Assembly: GCA_003427395.1 (NCBI GenBank)
Contig: BFEA01000380.1
Location: 952,953 to 974,873, forward strand
DNA length: 21,921 bases
Direction: 5' to 3'
Origin: Chara braunii
Lineage: Eukaryota > Streptophyta > Charophyceae > Charales > Characeae
Part shown: positions 1 to 9,889 of the stretch, piece after piece
How positions within the stretch are numbered: position 1 is the first letter of the stretch
How the letters are laid out: each line of letters starts with the position of its first letter
Notes under the pieces: generated by a model
Told to the model about the DNA's origin: nothing
Seen by the model: the letters and a program-made list of their open reading frames with translations, nothing else
Database searches by the model: none
Position numbers and translations under genes: made by a program

Positions 1-117
1 CAGGGCCAGTGAGAGTCAAGCCCTCAGGTTGGTTCCTGGGATTTAACCAAAATTGCGCTCCTAATTAGATTGCAGGCTCAGATCACGGACGTGTGCCAGC
101 CAAAGAGACTGTGTGCT

Positions 118-145
118 GTGTGTGTGTGTGTGTGCGAGTGTGAGC

Positions 146-219
<74 letters not shown>
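118..219. repeat. Compound (TG)n(AG)n microsatellite
   Basis: An interrupted TG tract (118-168) passes directly into an uninterrupted GA tract (168-219). On the minus strand it reads (CT)n then (CA)n, the same order as the compound microsatellites at 11,140, 12,250 and 13,860. It probably belongs to the same repeat family. Open frames across it are translated dinucleotide repeat and not genes. Confidence 0.95.
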
Positions 220-221
<2 letters not shown>

Positions 222-931
222 GAGAGGGAGAGTCACAGAGAGAGAGAATGGGTGTGTGAACGGGCGAGGGAGAAAGTAGGGAAGAGACCAAGCGTGTGAA
301 TAAGCGCACAACTTTTNCCGCGAATAACGAAATAACTCTCGATTATCGCGAGGTGTATGGGCGACAATCATTATTAAACTTTCGATCTCATTGCCATTTT
401 CTTTGTCCATTTGATATTGGAAGGAATTGGTCACAGCGAAGATATGTGTTTACATCCTAGAATCAATAAAAGCTTGATTGAGCCTTGCTTCCCTCTCCAA
501 CCTATCGGGAAAACCGAAAATGCTGCCTGAGTTCGGTCTTCAAAAAGGAACGTGACAGGTGACCAAAACATAAACTGGCACCCTACTGGTCGTTGAGGAC
601 CTCGGAAGCGGGCGCAGCGAGTGACAGGCGCTGTTGCCCTTGGCTTCAGCGAACGGTAGGCGCCCCTCCCCGGGTTTCCTCCCAACAACGGTGCCTGATG
701 TGGCACCACCGGCCCCACAGTCGTGTGAACCACCAAAGTCTGAGGCGCCTCCTGTCTGTCTCCGTCATGCATGTCGATCACCTCCTCTCTGGGTATAACC
801 TCACTATCGACCTGTGCACGATGACCCCCCCAAACGTGGACACCAGATCAGCCTGAACTGGCACCTCCACCTCGCTAACATCAACGTCCCCCGCGACATC
901 CTCCTCCCCCCCTGGTGGTCGGTGCTATCCC
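220..931. other. No recognisable gene
   Basis: Positions 220-300 are a purine-rich tail of the microsatellite, and an isolated N lies at 317. A weak hairpin (CGCG-A-ATAA at 319-327 with TTATCGCG at 343-350) is present. Beyond 400 I see no codon pattern I can assign. The stretch may hold the extreme 3' end or untranslated tail of the hAT pseudogene that ends near 932 on the minus strand, but nothing in the sequence proves it. Confidence 0.5.
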
Positions 932-2370
932 CTATGGCTGTGTCGATGACCGAACATCATCAATGCCCACTGACTGACCCGTCTGTATGTCCTCCAGACC
1001 GGGGGACATGTGCATGGCACCCTCAACCAAACTCGTGGGCAGGGGCATGCCCACGGCCTCATGCAAAGTGTCCTCGGGCCTCTGCTCGTCACGAGGAGGC
1101 TGGTCAGGCACCACACGTGGATCCTCGGGGGGTGCGAACCCAGTCTCGTGCGACCCTTGCTCAACATCCCCTCCCATCCTCAACGCCTCGGCTGTAGCTG
1201 CCTCCCCCTGTGTCCCATCACGATCCCCTGTCGACGGATCTATGTGGACAGTTGTCTCTACGTCAAGGGGCATCGAGGTAAATATCCCCAGCTATCTTTG
1301 TCGCTCCTCAACCGCAAGACGGCCAACTCCTGCATCTTGGGGTCCCCTCGTGCCATGAGGCAAAATCGAGGACTGTCAAGCCTATCCAGCCTCTCTGCAG
1401 ATGTCTCTCCAGGGGGTGTGGGGTCCTCATCTTCCTCTGCCTCAGGTGGTGATGACACCAACTCTCCATGCATGGCAGGGGAGAGACTCTCCAGATGCAG
1501 GGCGTTGATCTGTCCCAAAAAGGCTTGCATGCCGACACCAATGTCCCCCCGAGACTCGCTCTCTCCCGGGGGCATTCCCAAATCACCAAAGTCACTAAAA
1601 CCTCCTCCACCGCCCGTCGACAACCCCCCGTCACGAACACCCCTAAGAGGGTCCCCGTCAACTGCCGCAGCAACCTCGACATCGCCTCCGCCTGCCGCCA
1701 ACGCACCACCATCCCGACCTGTCAACCCCTCTCTATCTCCACCACCTGCTAGTCTCTCCTCTAATCGTTGTCTCGGGCCCTTCACCAATCTACGCAGTCC
1801 ACCATCGGGGGGTGAGCCTCGCTACAGCTCCTCCGACGCAGGGGATGCCATGCCACTACGAACATGTGCACGACGTTGGCCTGGGATGCCTCTGCCACAA
1901 CCCGACTCTGCCGCCCTCGAAGGTATAAATCCATGCACTCTCTGCGTGTTGGCAGACTGTAGGCCAGGTGACACAGACCTTTGTCGCTCAACAGGTCTCC
2001 CATAACGACCCCAGAACTCCTCCTCGCCCTGCAAATCATCTCCACCGAACAAGTCATCCCCGCTAGTCCGTCTACGAACGTCCTCTGGGTCGCTCCACTC
2101 ATCAGCCTCTTGTGCGGCAGGAGTGACAGTAGTGGCCCCCGCTTGCTCATCCTCCTCCTCCTGACCCTCGTAATCGTTGTCCTCGTCTCGAGGGTACGGG
2201 CACAATGTGGCAGCTCGAGTCCCAAAAACCTTTGCAACCTCACCCGGAGGAGTTCTCAACCCACACGGGTCTTACTTCCATGAACGTCTTTGACTCTCTA
2301 GCTCATGTAACGTCCTGTTGTCGTCCGTCCCCTTCCACGAGGGGCGAGTCCCAATGCCTCCCTCCACGTC
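932..2370 (-). other. hAT transposase C-terminal acidic, Gly/Pro-rich tail
   Basis: One minus-strand frame runs from about 2,370 to 1,258 with two in-frame stops (near 2,272 and 1,822), then shifts frame and continues to 932. It reads through RTPPGEVAKVFGTRAATL, an Asp/Glu-rich stretch, and Gly- and Pro-rich runs such as GGGGGFSDFGDLGMPPG. No enzymatic motif is visible. Reading continuously through the stops suggests recent decay of a real coding tail and not chance. The 331-residue plus-strand open frame over 1,010-2,005 is its Pro/Ser-rich shadow. Confidence 0.6.
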
Positions 2371-2637
2371 GAAACAAGGACTCATCGAGAGTCCACGGCA
2401 GCGCAAACCCGCGGCTTGCCCGCTGATGAGAGAGAAGGTGGACGTTGGCTGAGATCTCAACCAACTTCGCAACCTTCTCAAACTCGATCGGGTTACGCTT
2501 CTTTGTGCGTACACCCTCGTGAACGACCCAATTCCTCTTTGTAGGAGATGAGCACATCCACATGTACATGACACGAAGAGCGATGACCTGCGACTACGGG
2601 GCGCACTGTCCCCACTTCAACCACAAGCAACCAGCCT
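2303..2637 (-). other. hATC dimerisation domain remnant
   Basis: The frame reads WLKWGQCAP, a stop (TAG near 2,601), SQVIALRVMYMWMCSSP, then TKRNWVVHEGVRTKKRNPIE and FEKVAKLVEISANVHLL. This reproduces the conserved hATC pattern W-x-x-W-G ... L-x-x-I-A-x-R-V ... C-S-S-x-x-x-x-R-N-W ... H-T-K-K-R-N-x-L, through which hAT transposases dimerise. The usual ERNW reads KRNW here. The frame is lost near 2,370 and the protein resumes in another frame with DVEGGIGTRPSWKG. The domain call is strong; function is ruled out by the breaks. Confidence 0.85.
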
Positions 2638-3555
2638 CGTACGTCTCCACGTCATCCGTGCACCTCTGTGCCTCTATGTCTCCATCCCTCCCTCCCCACT
2701 CAATCCCCCCCTGCATGTGTGAAAGTCGCGCGCACATGCGGTCTCGTACTCGGGGCTCGCTACACTAAACCCGGTCTGCGACAGGATATACACCTCTTCC
2801 TCCCTCACTAGGCTCACGTCGTAGTCATTGACTACGCCCTCGTAGTACCTCAAGTCTCGCCGGCTAGGACAGAGAAGGTGAGCAGCGGCGCGCGCCAGCT
2901 CCAACATGTGAGCGCACCGAGCCTGCACCTTCTACACAATGAAGTATGCAGAATCCACCGAAAGTGCGCGAACCTCCTATGCCACCTCGCGCGTCACATC
3001 CTGCGTCCACTGAACAACCCGTGACATGTGCAGCCTTCCACGGTCCAACCTGCGCAATAAGGATGCCCATGGAATCCCATCAAGGGCTATGTCGAACCTG
3101 CCACTTGACCCACCTAGCCAATTGCCGAATGGAACGGTCCCAAGGGACCATGCCCCAACTATCATTGTCCATCGTCCTCTCCAATGTTGACCTCACTGCC
3201 AGCAAACGCTCCATCATTGCGAACACGGATGCAAAATGTGTCTCGCACAGATAAATGAAACTCATTTGCGTGCTCTCCCCCCTGAAGATATGAAGAGCGG
3301 CATTGCGCTCCTTAATGAAGCGCACCACCGCTCTCCCCCGCACGTTGATGTCCTTGGACCATGAGCTCGAACCGCCAATGTCTGACAAAATCTTGTTGTA
3401 GACATGCACTGCGCAGGGGATCCACGTTGTCGCGCGCAGCGGTCCCACACCCATACGCAGAGTAGTTTTTGGTGTCGGACCTCACGGTCGTGTCACGCAG
3501 GAGTTCACATTTTGTTACTTTATGCAATACCAACTCCGACCGTGCGCGCGTGCTA

Positions 3556-3645
3556 TACCTCTCGCGACTCCCTACGACAGGTTAGGGATCCCGCGAGGTA
3601 CAACATACCTCCACCTGCGGGAGCTGTCACCATCCCTTAGGTGGG
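3556..3645. other. Overlapping alternative hairpins
   Basis: TACCTC (3,556-3,561) can pair with GAGGTA (3,595-3,600), extended inward by CGCG/CGCG and TCCCTA/TAGGGA around an 8-base loop. The same GAGGTA can instead pair with TACCTC at 3,606-3,611, flanked by CCCGC (3,590-3,594) and GCGGG (3,617-3,621). A further CCACCT/AGGTGG pairing spans 3,611-3,642. The first two structures exclude each other. No known RNA family was recognised. The block starts 75 bp beyond the point where the hAT 3' half loses similarity. Confidence 0.6.
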
Positions 3646-4660
3646 CGTATCCCTGCTGAGCTACTGACCCACGTGCGAAGGCTTTTACATGCAATTGCAG
3701 AGGTAGGCCAGCCGAGGGTGTTTTCTCGATCGTCGTAGCATAGGCATACGCGCGGTAGAACGCCTTAAGACTGACCCGTATGTCGAGCCCTCAGATGCTA
3801 ACTCTCCGGACCGACTATCTTATCAGGTCGACTTCTCATACAGTCTTCCACGCTTAGCTAACTATGACAATGACTCTATGTCCCCTTTGTTGACCTTATG
3901 CAAATGTCAGAGTCAAGCCCTAGTAGTCTCTCGTTCTTCCCAAAAGAAGTCCCAGACAAACGACTTCCTAGATACCGACCAACCTCCTATCTCACTCACA
4001 GATATGTGTATAAGTATGTGTATAATATCAGGGGAGCTGAATGAGCGGTGGACCTCACTTTCACAGTTGTTGTGTTCTGCTGTCCGAGTATCCCAGGTGA
4101 TCCCAAACTCAGAAGACAAATCAATGTTCCACACCTGTGCAGATGCACGAACCACATACAAGCATACAGATGCAGACACAGAATGCGCTACACGCATCAA
4201 CCTTTAATCCATTCATAGCATGCCACTCGCGCCCCAAACCCTTGAAAACAACATTCCTTCCTAACCCTGACTCTACTTTACCTCAGCCCCACACATTTTT
4301 TGAAGACTCCTGAGTGTGATTTGGACAATTTAGGCATAGATACAGGGGGAAGATTTATCTGTTCCCTTCTTAGGTCTTGTCTTAGGTGTGGGTGTCAAGC
4401 CATGGTGGAAGTTGAGTCGGAGTTCTACCGACCTGTTATCCAGAGATAACAGAATTGTTGTTCTTACGGATCTCCCTGTAAGTTCTCCGAAGTGTCGAAA
4501 CCTGTTGACACAACACAGTCCAAAAGAAACTTAACATCTCTCTTGAAGGATTTGGTGTCTGACTTCTATCCTTAACTAAATGTTTGGGTTGTTGCCCTTT
4601 CGCTTTAGGTAGAGAATAACAGTTCACTTCCTTTTTACTGTCACGGCAATTCTCCATACT
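3646..4660. other. Unassigned sequence, no gene seen
   Basis: Open frames here are short (about 110 residues at most) and overlap on opposite strands with no motif I recognise. Composition is balanced and there is no microsatellite. No tRNA, LTR terminus or conserved protein signature was found by eye. Confidence 0.5.
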
Positions 4661-4833
4661 CTTTTTCACTATCTCATTCTTATCCCTTTTGGGATTATCC
4701 TATCTGAGGTCCCTTTCCTTCTCCCAACACACATGATCACATCATCCCTTTTTCACTATCTCATTCTTATCCCTTTTGGGATTATCCTATCTGAGGTCCC
4801 TTTCCTTCTCCCAACACACATGATCACATCATC
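4661..4833. repeat. Two-copy 87-bp tandem duplication
   Basis: The unit beginning CTTTTTCACTATCTCATTC at 4,661 repeats from 4,748 with no difference visible over 86 bases. It ends at ATGATCACATCATC in both copies. The identity points to a very recent duplication or an assembly artefact. No coding content. The following 4,834-5,112 is unassigned. Confidence 0.95.
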
Positions 4834-5112
4834 AATCCAACTTGTGGAAAGAATCTCATGGAAAGGAATCAGATGAATGGATAACCCTTCTCTAAGGCAA
4901 GATCTTGCTTATCCCCTTTCAGTAGAATCAGAAATAGTTAGTTAGGAATGAACAATGCAGATTGTGGGAAAAGTTAGCGGTGGTATGGCAGACCATTCAG
5001 GATATATGATATATCCACTTGTTACTGGAGCTTTGTTGGACAAAGGCAACTCAGTGGGCCTTGACCCCTGTGTGCCAAACACATTTTTGTGGTAGGCTTA
5101 TCCTATGGCTAG

Positions 5113-5640
5113 CCACTGATAAGGCAGGTGTCCCTGAAACCTCACAACTTCTTATATCGGACTAGTCACTGATAAGACAGGATTCCCCTGCTACTCTTAT
5201 CACTGACTAACCCTCTATAAGGTGGGTGTCCAAGGATCCTTACTACTCTTATCACTGACTAAGCCCTAGGATGTTCATTGATAAGGCAGGTGTCCTTGAA
5301 ACCTCACAATTTATTATATCGGACTAGTCACTGATAAGACATGATTCCCCTGCCACTCTTATCACTGGCTAACCCTCAATAAGGTGGGTGTCCAAGGGTC
5401 CTCGCTTACTCTTACCACTTAATGAATGTTAGGTTTGATCAATGATAAGGCAGGTGTCCTTGAAACCTCACAACTCTTATGTCAGACTAGTCACTGATAA
5501 GACAGGATTCCCCTGCCATACTTATCAGTGGCTAGCCCTCTATAAGGCGGGTGTCCAAGCATCCTGTTCTTACCACTGACCAAATGTAAAGCTCACCGGA
5601 GTTAAGGCAGGTTGTCCCTGCTATTCTTACCTCCACACGA
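5113..5640. repeat. ~163-bp tandem repeat with conserved hairpin
   Basis: TGATAAGGCAGGTGTCC starts units at 5,117, 5,279 and 5,443 (spacing 162 and 164), and a partial, diverged unit runs to about 5,640. Each unit holds two related sub-blocks built on GATAAG and its complement CTTATC. Within each unit, AGTCACTGATAAG pairs with CTTATCASTG about 20 bases downstream, and an inner CAGG/CCTG pair lies between them (5,164-5,209; 5,326-5,370; 5,489-5,533). The third copy has the perfect 10-bp CACTGATAAG/CTTATCAGTG stem. No protein is encoded. Confidence 0.85.
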
Positions 5641-5940
5641 GTCTTATCGACGGATCAAGTTATTGCCTTTGATGACATTCGAGCCCTGAATCGTTGTTAG
5701 TTTGAGAACTTATGCTCGGATCAGGCGTATGACAAGAAATAACTGCCACCAATCATCACCGTTGCATTCAATCACAACAAGCTGAACCAAAGAATACCCA
5801 TCATCATTAGGTGACGTATAGAGAGAAGAATATGAGTAATCGATCCCCTTTGCATCCACATCCCCAAAGAACACCCACATAGCAAGATCGTTGTACCCTT
5901 GTTGCTAACATAGTCATAGGTAGCAGCCTAAGGTTACAGC
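5641..5940. other. Unassigned sequence
   Basis: About 300 bases between the 163-bp repeat and the telomere-like tract. No open frame of note, no tandem structure and no recognised motif. Confidence 0.5.
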
Positions 5941-5964
5941 TTTAGGGTTTAGGGTTTAGGGTTT
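5941..5964 (+). repeat. Interstitial plant-type telomere repeat
   Basis: Three perfect TTTAGGG heptamers (5,941-5,961) are followed by TTTA. TTTAGGG is the telomere repeat of most land plants and many green algae. A tract this short inside repetitive DNA is usually an interstitial trace, for example left by break repair. It supports a plant-lineage source without proving it. Confidence 0.85.
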
Positions 5965-6294
5965 ATGTTGAAGTACACATACCTCGCTGTTCCCTGCCTC
6001 CAGAGTTTCACCTGAACTCCGACAGAGCTCCCGCAATCGCCCTGTCACTGGTCATATACAACTCATGCAATCGATTGCTGGGCTCTTAAGGTTAACTGAG
6101 GTAAGGATTAACTCAACGGGGATCAGACCCTAATCAACAAGTCGAGGGGCATGTATCTGAGAGGACCGCACAAAGACAAGTATGGAGGAGGATGGAGGAG
6201 GTGGGCACCATGATAGCATCTCCCTCCTCTCCAATGCCCCATACTTTTCTTTTATGGTTCTGTATGATGCCTAATGATAACAATAACGACATAA
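5965..6294. other. Unassigned sequence
   Basis: No open frame above background and no recognised element. GATGGAGGAG-type direct repeats occur near 6,182-6,200. It leads into the first AAT microsatellite. Confidence 0.5.
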
Positions 6295-6367
<73 letters not shown>

Positions 6368-6417
6368 GATAAGATAGTAATAACAATAACAATAATAATA
6401 ATAACAGTAATCAAGTA
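6295..6417. repeat. (AAT)n microsatellite with degenerate edge
   Basis: An uninterrupted AAT tract at 6,295-6,365 is followed by AAC/AAT-mixed sequence to about 6,417. It is the first of six AAT-type tracts in the window. Confidence 0.95.
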
Positions 6418-6942
6418 ATTACCGGAAAGGATAAAATAACGGTAATTTGATTCGACACCTGGTATCCATGAACTTCATAGGTATGAACCTGACCAGGAAT
6501 ATAGTCAGATTCAGTTTTCTTTTGGTCATGGTTGTGGTACACCGCCCTTAACAGGGTATCTTCCAATTCGTTGCACCTCATCAAGTTGTTGGTTTATACA
6601 CACAACACACTCCCATCCAACTAGGATCTGTCCTAGATACCCCATATTCATACCTGCGTACACACACATCTGCACTCACGCTTATTGCTCCGTATGCTCT
6701 GCCATGGTCACCGGCGATCCACTGTCATGACCCACACAACTTATTGCCCATGCTTGGATGTGCCACTTCTTGATGACCCCAACCTCTCGTTGCAAGTGCC
6801 CAAAGAGTACCGACCTCTTTTAGGAATTTCTAGGGTGAGGCCTCTTTATTTCGCTTGACGTGCAGTATTGCCTAAGACCTATCACGGAAACCGCTGGGGT
6901 AAAGGCCCTTCTTGCGGACTCTTCAAGCCTTCCTTTGCCTAA
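6418..6942. other. Unassigned sequence
   Basis: Single-copy-looking sequence between two AAT tracts, with a short CA-rich patch near 6,598-6,670. No open frame, RNA gene or transposon signature recognised. Confidence 0.5.
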
Positions 6943-7024
6943 ATAATAAAATAATAATAATAATAACAATAATGATAATATGAATAATAATAATAATAAT
7001 AATAGTGATGATAATAATAATAAT
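6943..7024. repeat. Imperfect (AAT)n microsatellite
   Basis: AAT repeats interrupted by AAC, GATGAT and ATG variants. The minus-strand Leu-rich open frame across it is a translation of the repeat. Confidence 0.95.
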
Positions 7025-7442
7025 GTCAACAACATAAGGCCAGGGATAAAGCAATCGGACTTATTGGCATGAGGTGAGATCCCCTTTAAAAGCCAAGGAG
7101 TCTTATATTGTTCGGAAAGCAGTTATGCAACGATATTACCAAGGAGAGCAAAACACTGATCCGTGTGTTTAACGAAAGCATACTCTTGCCTTCACCATCG
7201 TATGCCTCTAGGCCTACCCTCCTATCTGGTACTTGACGCCCATGCTGTGATGACAGAGCTCCTATCAGCCTATGAGTTGACAACGCACTTGCTGACGTTA
7301 GCAGCCGAAAGTAGTATAGAAGATGTCAACCCTGGCTGACCATTACCAAGACCAGGTACGTTACCGTCTCTTCCTGTATACCTTGGCGTGTCCATGCTTT
7401 GGGCGTCATCGTAACTGTATTTTCACCACATTCGTGCGAGTG
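7025..7442. repeat. Decayed donor-like module, copy 1
   Basis: AGATGTCAACCCTGGCTGAC (7,321-7,340) precedes CCAG/GTACGT at 7,356, followed by pyrimidine-rich sequence. The same layout (GATGTCAAC-like, 30-60 bases, GTRNGT, pyrimidines) recurs at 9,581, 9,765, 10,005, 11,625, 12,840, 13,279 and 14,267. TCCTATCTGGTACTTGACGC at 7,220 resembles the block before the 11,625 copy. No coding frame is shared among copies. Confidence 0.5.
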
Positions 7443-7880
7443 TCACCTTGTCTGTGTTGTTTGTCACAGAGTCTGTGTGTCTGTCACAACGTATGCATGT
7501 CTGTCACAGCGTCTGCATTGTCTATCACAGTGTCTGCATGTGTGTGACTATGTTTTCATTGTGTCTGTACGCGTGTCACAGTGTGACGGTGTCTTTGCTG
7601 TGTACGTATGCGCATCACAGTGTGACCGTGTCTGTGTGTTTACCGTGTGTTCTGTGACTGTGTATGCTCGTCACAGCGGGCGCCACAGCGCCTGTGTGAC
7701 CGTGCATGCATGTCACAGCCCACGTCACAGCGCCTGTGTGACCGTGCATCCGTGAATGTACAACCGCGTCACTTTGTGCGTGGGTGACAAAGTGTGCGTG
7801 TGACTGCGTTATTAAGTATGACCGTGTGAGACTCGTGTTTTCTGTGTAGGACTTGTGGGTGACTGTGTCACAATGTCTCT
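7443..7880. repeat. Minisatellite based on GTCACAG
   Basis: TGTCACAG or its variants recur about every 20-45 bases, often followed by a TGTGAC complement (for example GTCACAGTGTGAC). A 24-base block starting CACAGCGCCTGTGTGACC occurs twice, 42 bases apart (7,684 and 7,726). Open frames over it on either strand are His/Val/Cys-rich repeat translations. The GTCACA/TGTGAC arms make the array rich in short hairpins. 7,881-8,152 beyond it is unassigned. Confidence 0.85.
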
Positions 7881-8152
7881 GTCTGCCTGTTTGGCAGTTT
7901 GTCTGTAGGTCTCTCTTTTTTCTTTTCTGGTAGCATGATGCGCACGGGATGTCCAGTGTGACCTCGTGTGCGCGAAACAAAATGTTGTCGGGCGTTGTTG
8001 CGCCATAGCCTTTGGGTGTGAGCTGGTTACCAATCTGTGTTCTCATCAGCCATACCTCTAAGCTTTGTGTTTTTGGTGTTTGCAGTTAGTCCGACGTAAA
8101 GCCCGTTTCTTATGTATGTAAGGCGAGAATGAGGGCAACTGACAATGATAAC

Positions 8153-8326
8153 AAGAATAATAATAATAATAATAAATAATAATAAATAATAATAATAAAA
8201 AAATAATAATAAATAATAATAATAAAAAAATAATAATAATAAAAAACAATAATAATAATAATAATAAATAATAATAATAAATAATAATAATAAATAATAA
8301 TAATAATAAATAATAATAATAATAGA
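8153..8326. repeat. (AAT)n / (AATAAATAAT)n microsatellite
   Basis: About 170 bases of AAT repeat broken by extra A residues, giving AATAAATAAT higher-order units. It is the longest AAT tract in the window. The Ile/Phe/Tyr-rich minus-strand frame is repeat translation. Confidence 0.97.
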
Positions 8327-9165
8327 ATAATCCGATGAAGGTTACCAGTAGTGAACTTCAGACATCAACAGCATCCTACACAGGCGACAGAGTGGCACTA
8401 CTAGTCTCACCAGATAGGAGCACATCAAAAGTTCATACTTGACAATGCTGGTATAGTCTCATTGTCATTAGCACAGGATCGATGTCGACATCCTACCTGT
8501 GTACAGTATCTGTGTCGACCCTTCGACTTGAATCCGTGACCCGTTTATTTGTAACAGTTGGTAGGCTATCTTAGGACCGTAGGTCTGTAGGGGTTCGAAC
8601 TGTAGACTTGTAGTATAGAAGTCTCAATGAAGTCCCGAAGTCTTTAGCTGTGGCCTTCTAGACGGTCGGCAAGTGGGCAAGCAGTCAAGCGGCGAGTCTA
8701 TTGTTGGACTAGACTGTAGTGAAGTCATAATATGACCCCGGTAGGATAGTAGTGAGTCCACAGTCAGTCAGCGGTAGGATCAACCAGTCCCAGTCTGGTT
8801 CAGCAAGTACCCGGGGTTGTGTGCACTTCGGGCCAGGGAAATGGGCCTGACCAATGACCTGTAGAAGTATAATCAAGAGGCAGCGCCCGACCATTCATCC
8901 ATTTCTGCGGGAGCCATGCGAAAGCGTTGTTACAGCGGCTTGTGCAACGCTAGTCTGCGCCCTGAGAGTGCAGAGTGTACGACATCTAGGATGATCCGGT
9001 GTATGTGATCAGCTAGTTGTTTGGGCGCTGAGTCACCCTGGCCATTCGGAAGTGTACTCCTGTCCGGATGCCGTATCTCTGAGTTCCGAGTGGGCGCACG
9101 TCGCCAGTTTGCCGTGCTGCTGTTTACATGCATGTAAGTGTGACTGAGAACGAGATTGATTGCAA
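8327..9165. other. Unassigned sequence with weak tRNA-like patch
   Basis: No protein signature. CCGATGAAGGTTACCAGTAG just after the AAT tract resembles CAATGAAGGTTTATAGTACTG at 9,361, suggesting the flanks of the AAT tracts are related. At 8,556-8,598, AGTTGGTAG and GGTTCGA lie 36 bases apart, close to tRNA D-loop to T-loop spacing, but stems do not form convincingly. Confidence 0.4.
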
Positions 9166-9167
9166 TC

Positions 9168-9233
<66 letters not shown>
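9166..9233. repeat. (AAT)n microsatellite
   Basis: About 22 uninterrupted AAT units, then ATGAT-type degenerate sequence to about 9,252. Frames across it give poly-Ile or poly-Tyr and are not genes. Confidence 0.97.
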
Positions 9234-9580
9234 GATCATGATAATGATAATAAGGCAAGAAAATGAGGAATAGCAAGATGACAATATTCAGATTGCCCAA
9301 TTCTCGTCGATAACCAGGGTGCATCACAATGTTCAGAAAGCAGCATTGCACCGTATAACACCAATGAAGGTTTATAGTACTGAAACTAGTGTCCAGGAGA
9401 GTATTACTCTATCCACATCAACACAAGAGTCTAGTCCCTTCACTCCCCTACTAGGTGCTCGGCGCCCAGCCTACTCCTACCCAGCTACTACAGGCTACAA
9501 AAAGACAATGCAACAGTTGACATCTGCGGCAACCCGTACCACTTGAAGGTGTCACTCGTGCAGACCATCGTTAATACAAG

Positions 9581-9825
9581 GTAAGTGCCCTCACATCACC
9601 TTCATCATCATCACCGACCCAATGTTGGCACCCTACCTGGCGTTTCGGTATGCAGACTACAGGTGGCGGGCCCTATCTAGCTTATACTGCACTGCCACAG
9701 GCGACATCAACAGTTTCGTGAGTAGGGGCAGATCTTGGTCAATACGGTTCGCCTCAAGCACCCGGTATGTCTCTCATTATCCCTCACAACCCTCCACAGA
9801 TGCCACGTGCACCCACGGATCACAC

Positions 9826-9828
<3 letters not shown>
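9581..9828 (+). repeat. Segmental duplicate of 11,485-11,690, with donor-like module
   Basis: This block and 11,485-11,690 share CAGACTACAxGTGGC, GATCCC/GGCCC-ATCTAGC, TATACT, GACATCAACAG and an ending of GGTATGTCTCTC, then TCACAACC and CAGATGCCACGTG. The order and spacing are the same in both. A further donor-like GTAAGT at 9,581 belongs to the preceding related block. The AG before ATGCCACGTG in both copies resembles a splice acceptor, which would give an implausibly short intron of roughly 40 bases. The copies share no open frame. Confidence 0.7.
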
Positions 9829-9888
<60 letters not shown>

Positions 9889-9889
9889 T
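9829..9889. repeat. (AAT)n microsatellite
   Basis: About 19 AAT units directly downstream of the duplicated block, then AACAATAATAG-type degenerate sequence. Confidence 0.97.

Larger units (their letters stand above)
932..3481 (-). pseudogene. hAT-like transposase pseudogene, 3' half
   Basis: On the minus strand the reading begins near 3,481 with RATTWIPCAVHVYNKILSDI. This matches the W-x-P-C-A-x-H segment that follows the second catalytic Asp in DUF659/hAT transposases. The same frame runs to a stop near 3,080 and includes ETHFASVFAMMERLL. Other frames carry on: DIALDGIPWASLLRRLD near 3,075, LCPSRRDLRYYEGVV within 2,674-2,928, the hATC domain at 2,303-2,637, and a long acidic Gly/Pro-rich tail. 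At least four frameshifts and several in-frame stops (near 2,601, 2,272, 1,822 and 1,258) break it, so it is non-functional. There is no BED finger and no N-terminal DUF659 upstream. Those parts occur on the same strand at 15,925-17,111. Family assignment rests on motif recognition only. Confidence 0.82.

Noticed and set aside
61-434. Open frames over the TG/GA tract
   Set aside because: They encode alternating Cys-Val, Arg-Glu, Ser-Leu or His-Thr runs, which are translated microsatellites.
1010-2005. 331-residue plus-strand open frame, the longest in the window
   Set aside because: It is antisense to the hAT tail. Its Ser/Pro/Leu-rich composition is what the reverse of the Gly/Glu/Asp-rich tail produces.
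2423-2429. CTGATGA at 2,423 and the reverse-strand copies near 2,094 and 8,044
   Set aside because: No downstream GAAA with flanking helices. Two of them lie in the hAT coding remnant.
5113-5640. CRISPR-like array
   Set aside because: Units are about 163 bases, have no short conserved repeat with unique spacers of uniform size, and the window is eukaryotic in character.
8540-8600. Possible tRNA (AGTTGGTAG and GGTTCGA, 36 bases apart)
   Set aside because: The acceptor and anticodon stems do not pair. Only the loop motifs resemble a tRNA.
9033-9351. Poly-Ile and poly-Tyr frames over AAT tracts
   Set aside because: Pure translation of AAT/ATT repeats; no unique protein segment with recognised features.
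9765-9798. Micro-intron between GTATGT and CAG/ATGCCACG, also at 11,625-11,666
   Set aside because: Length near 35-42 bases is too short for a usual plant-lineage intron and no reading frame continues across it. Kept only as part of the donor-like module observation.
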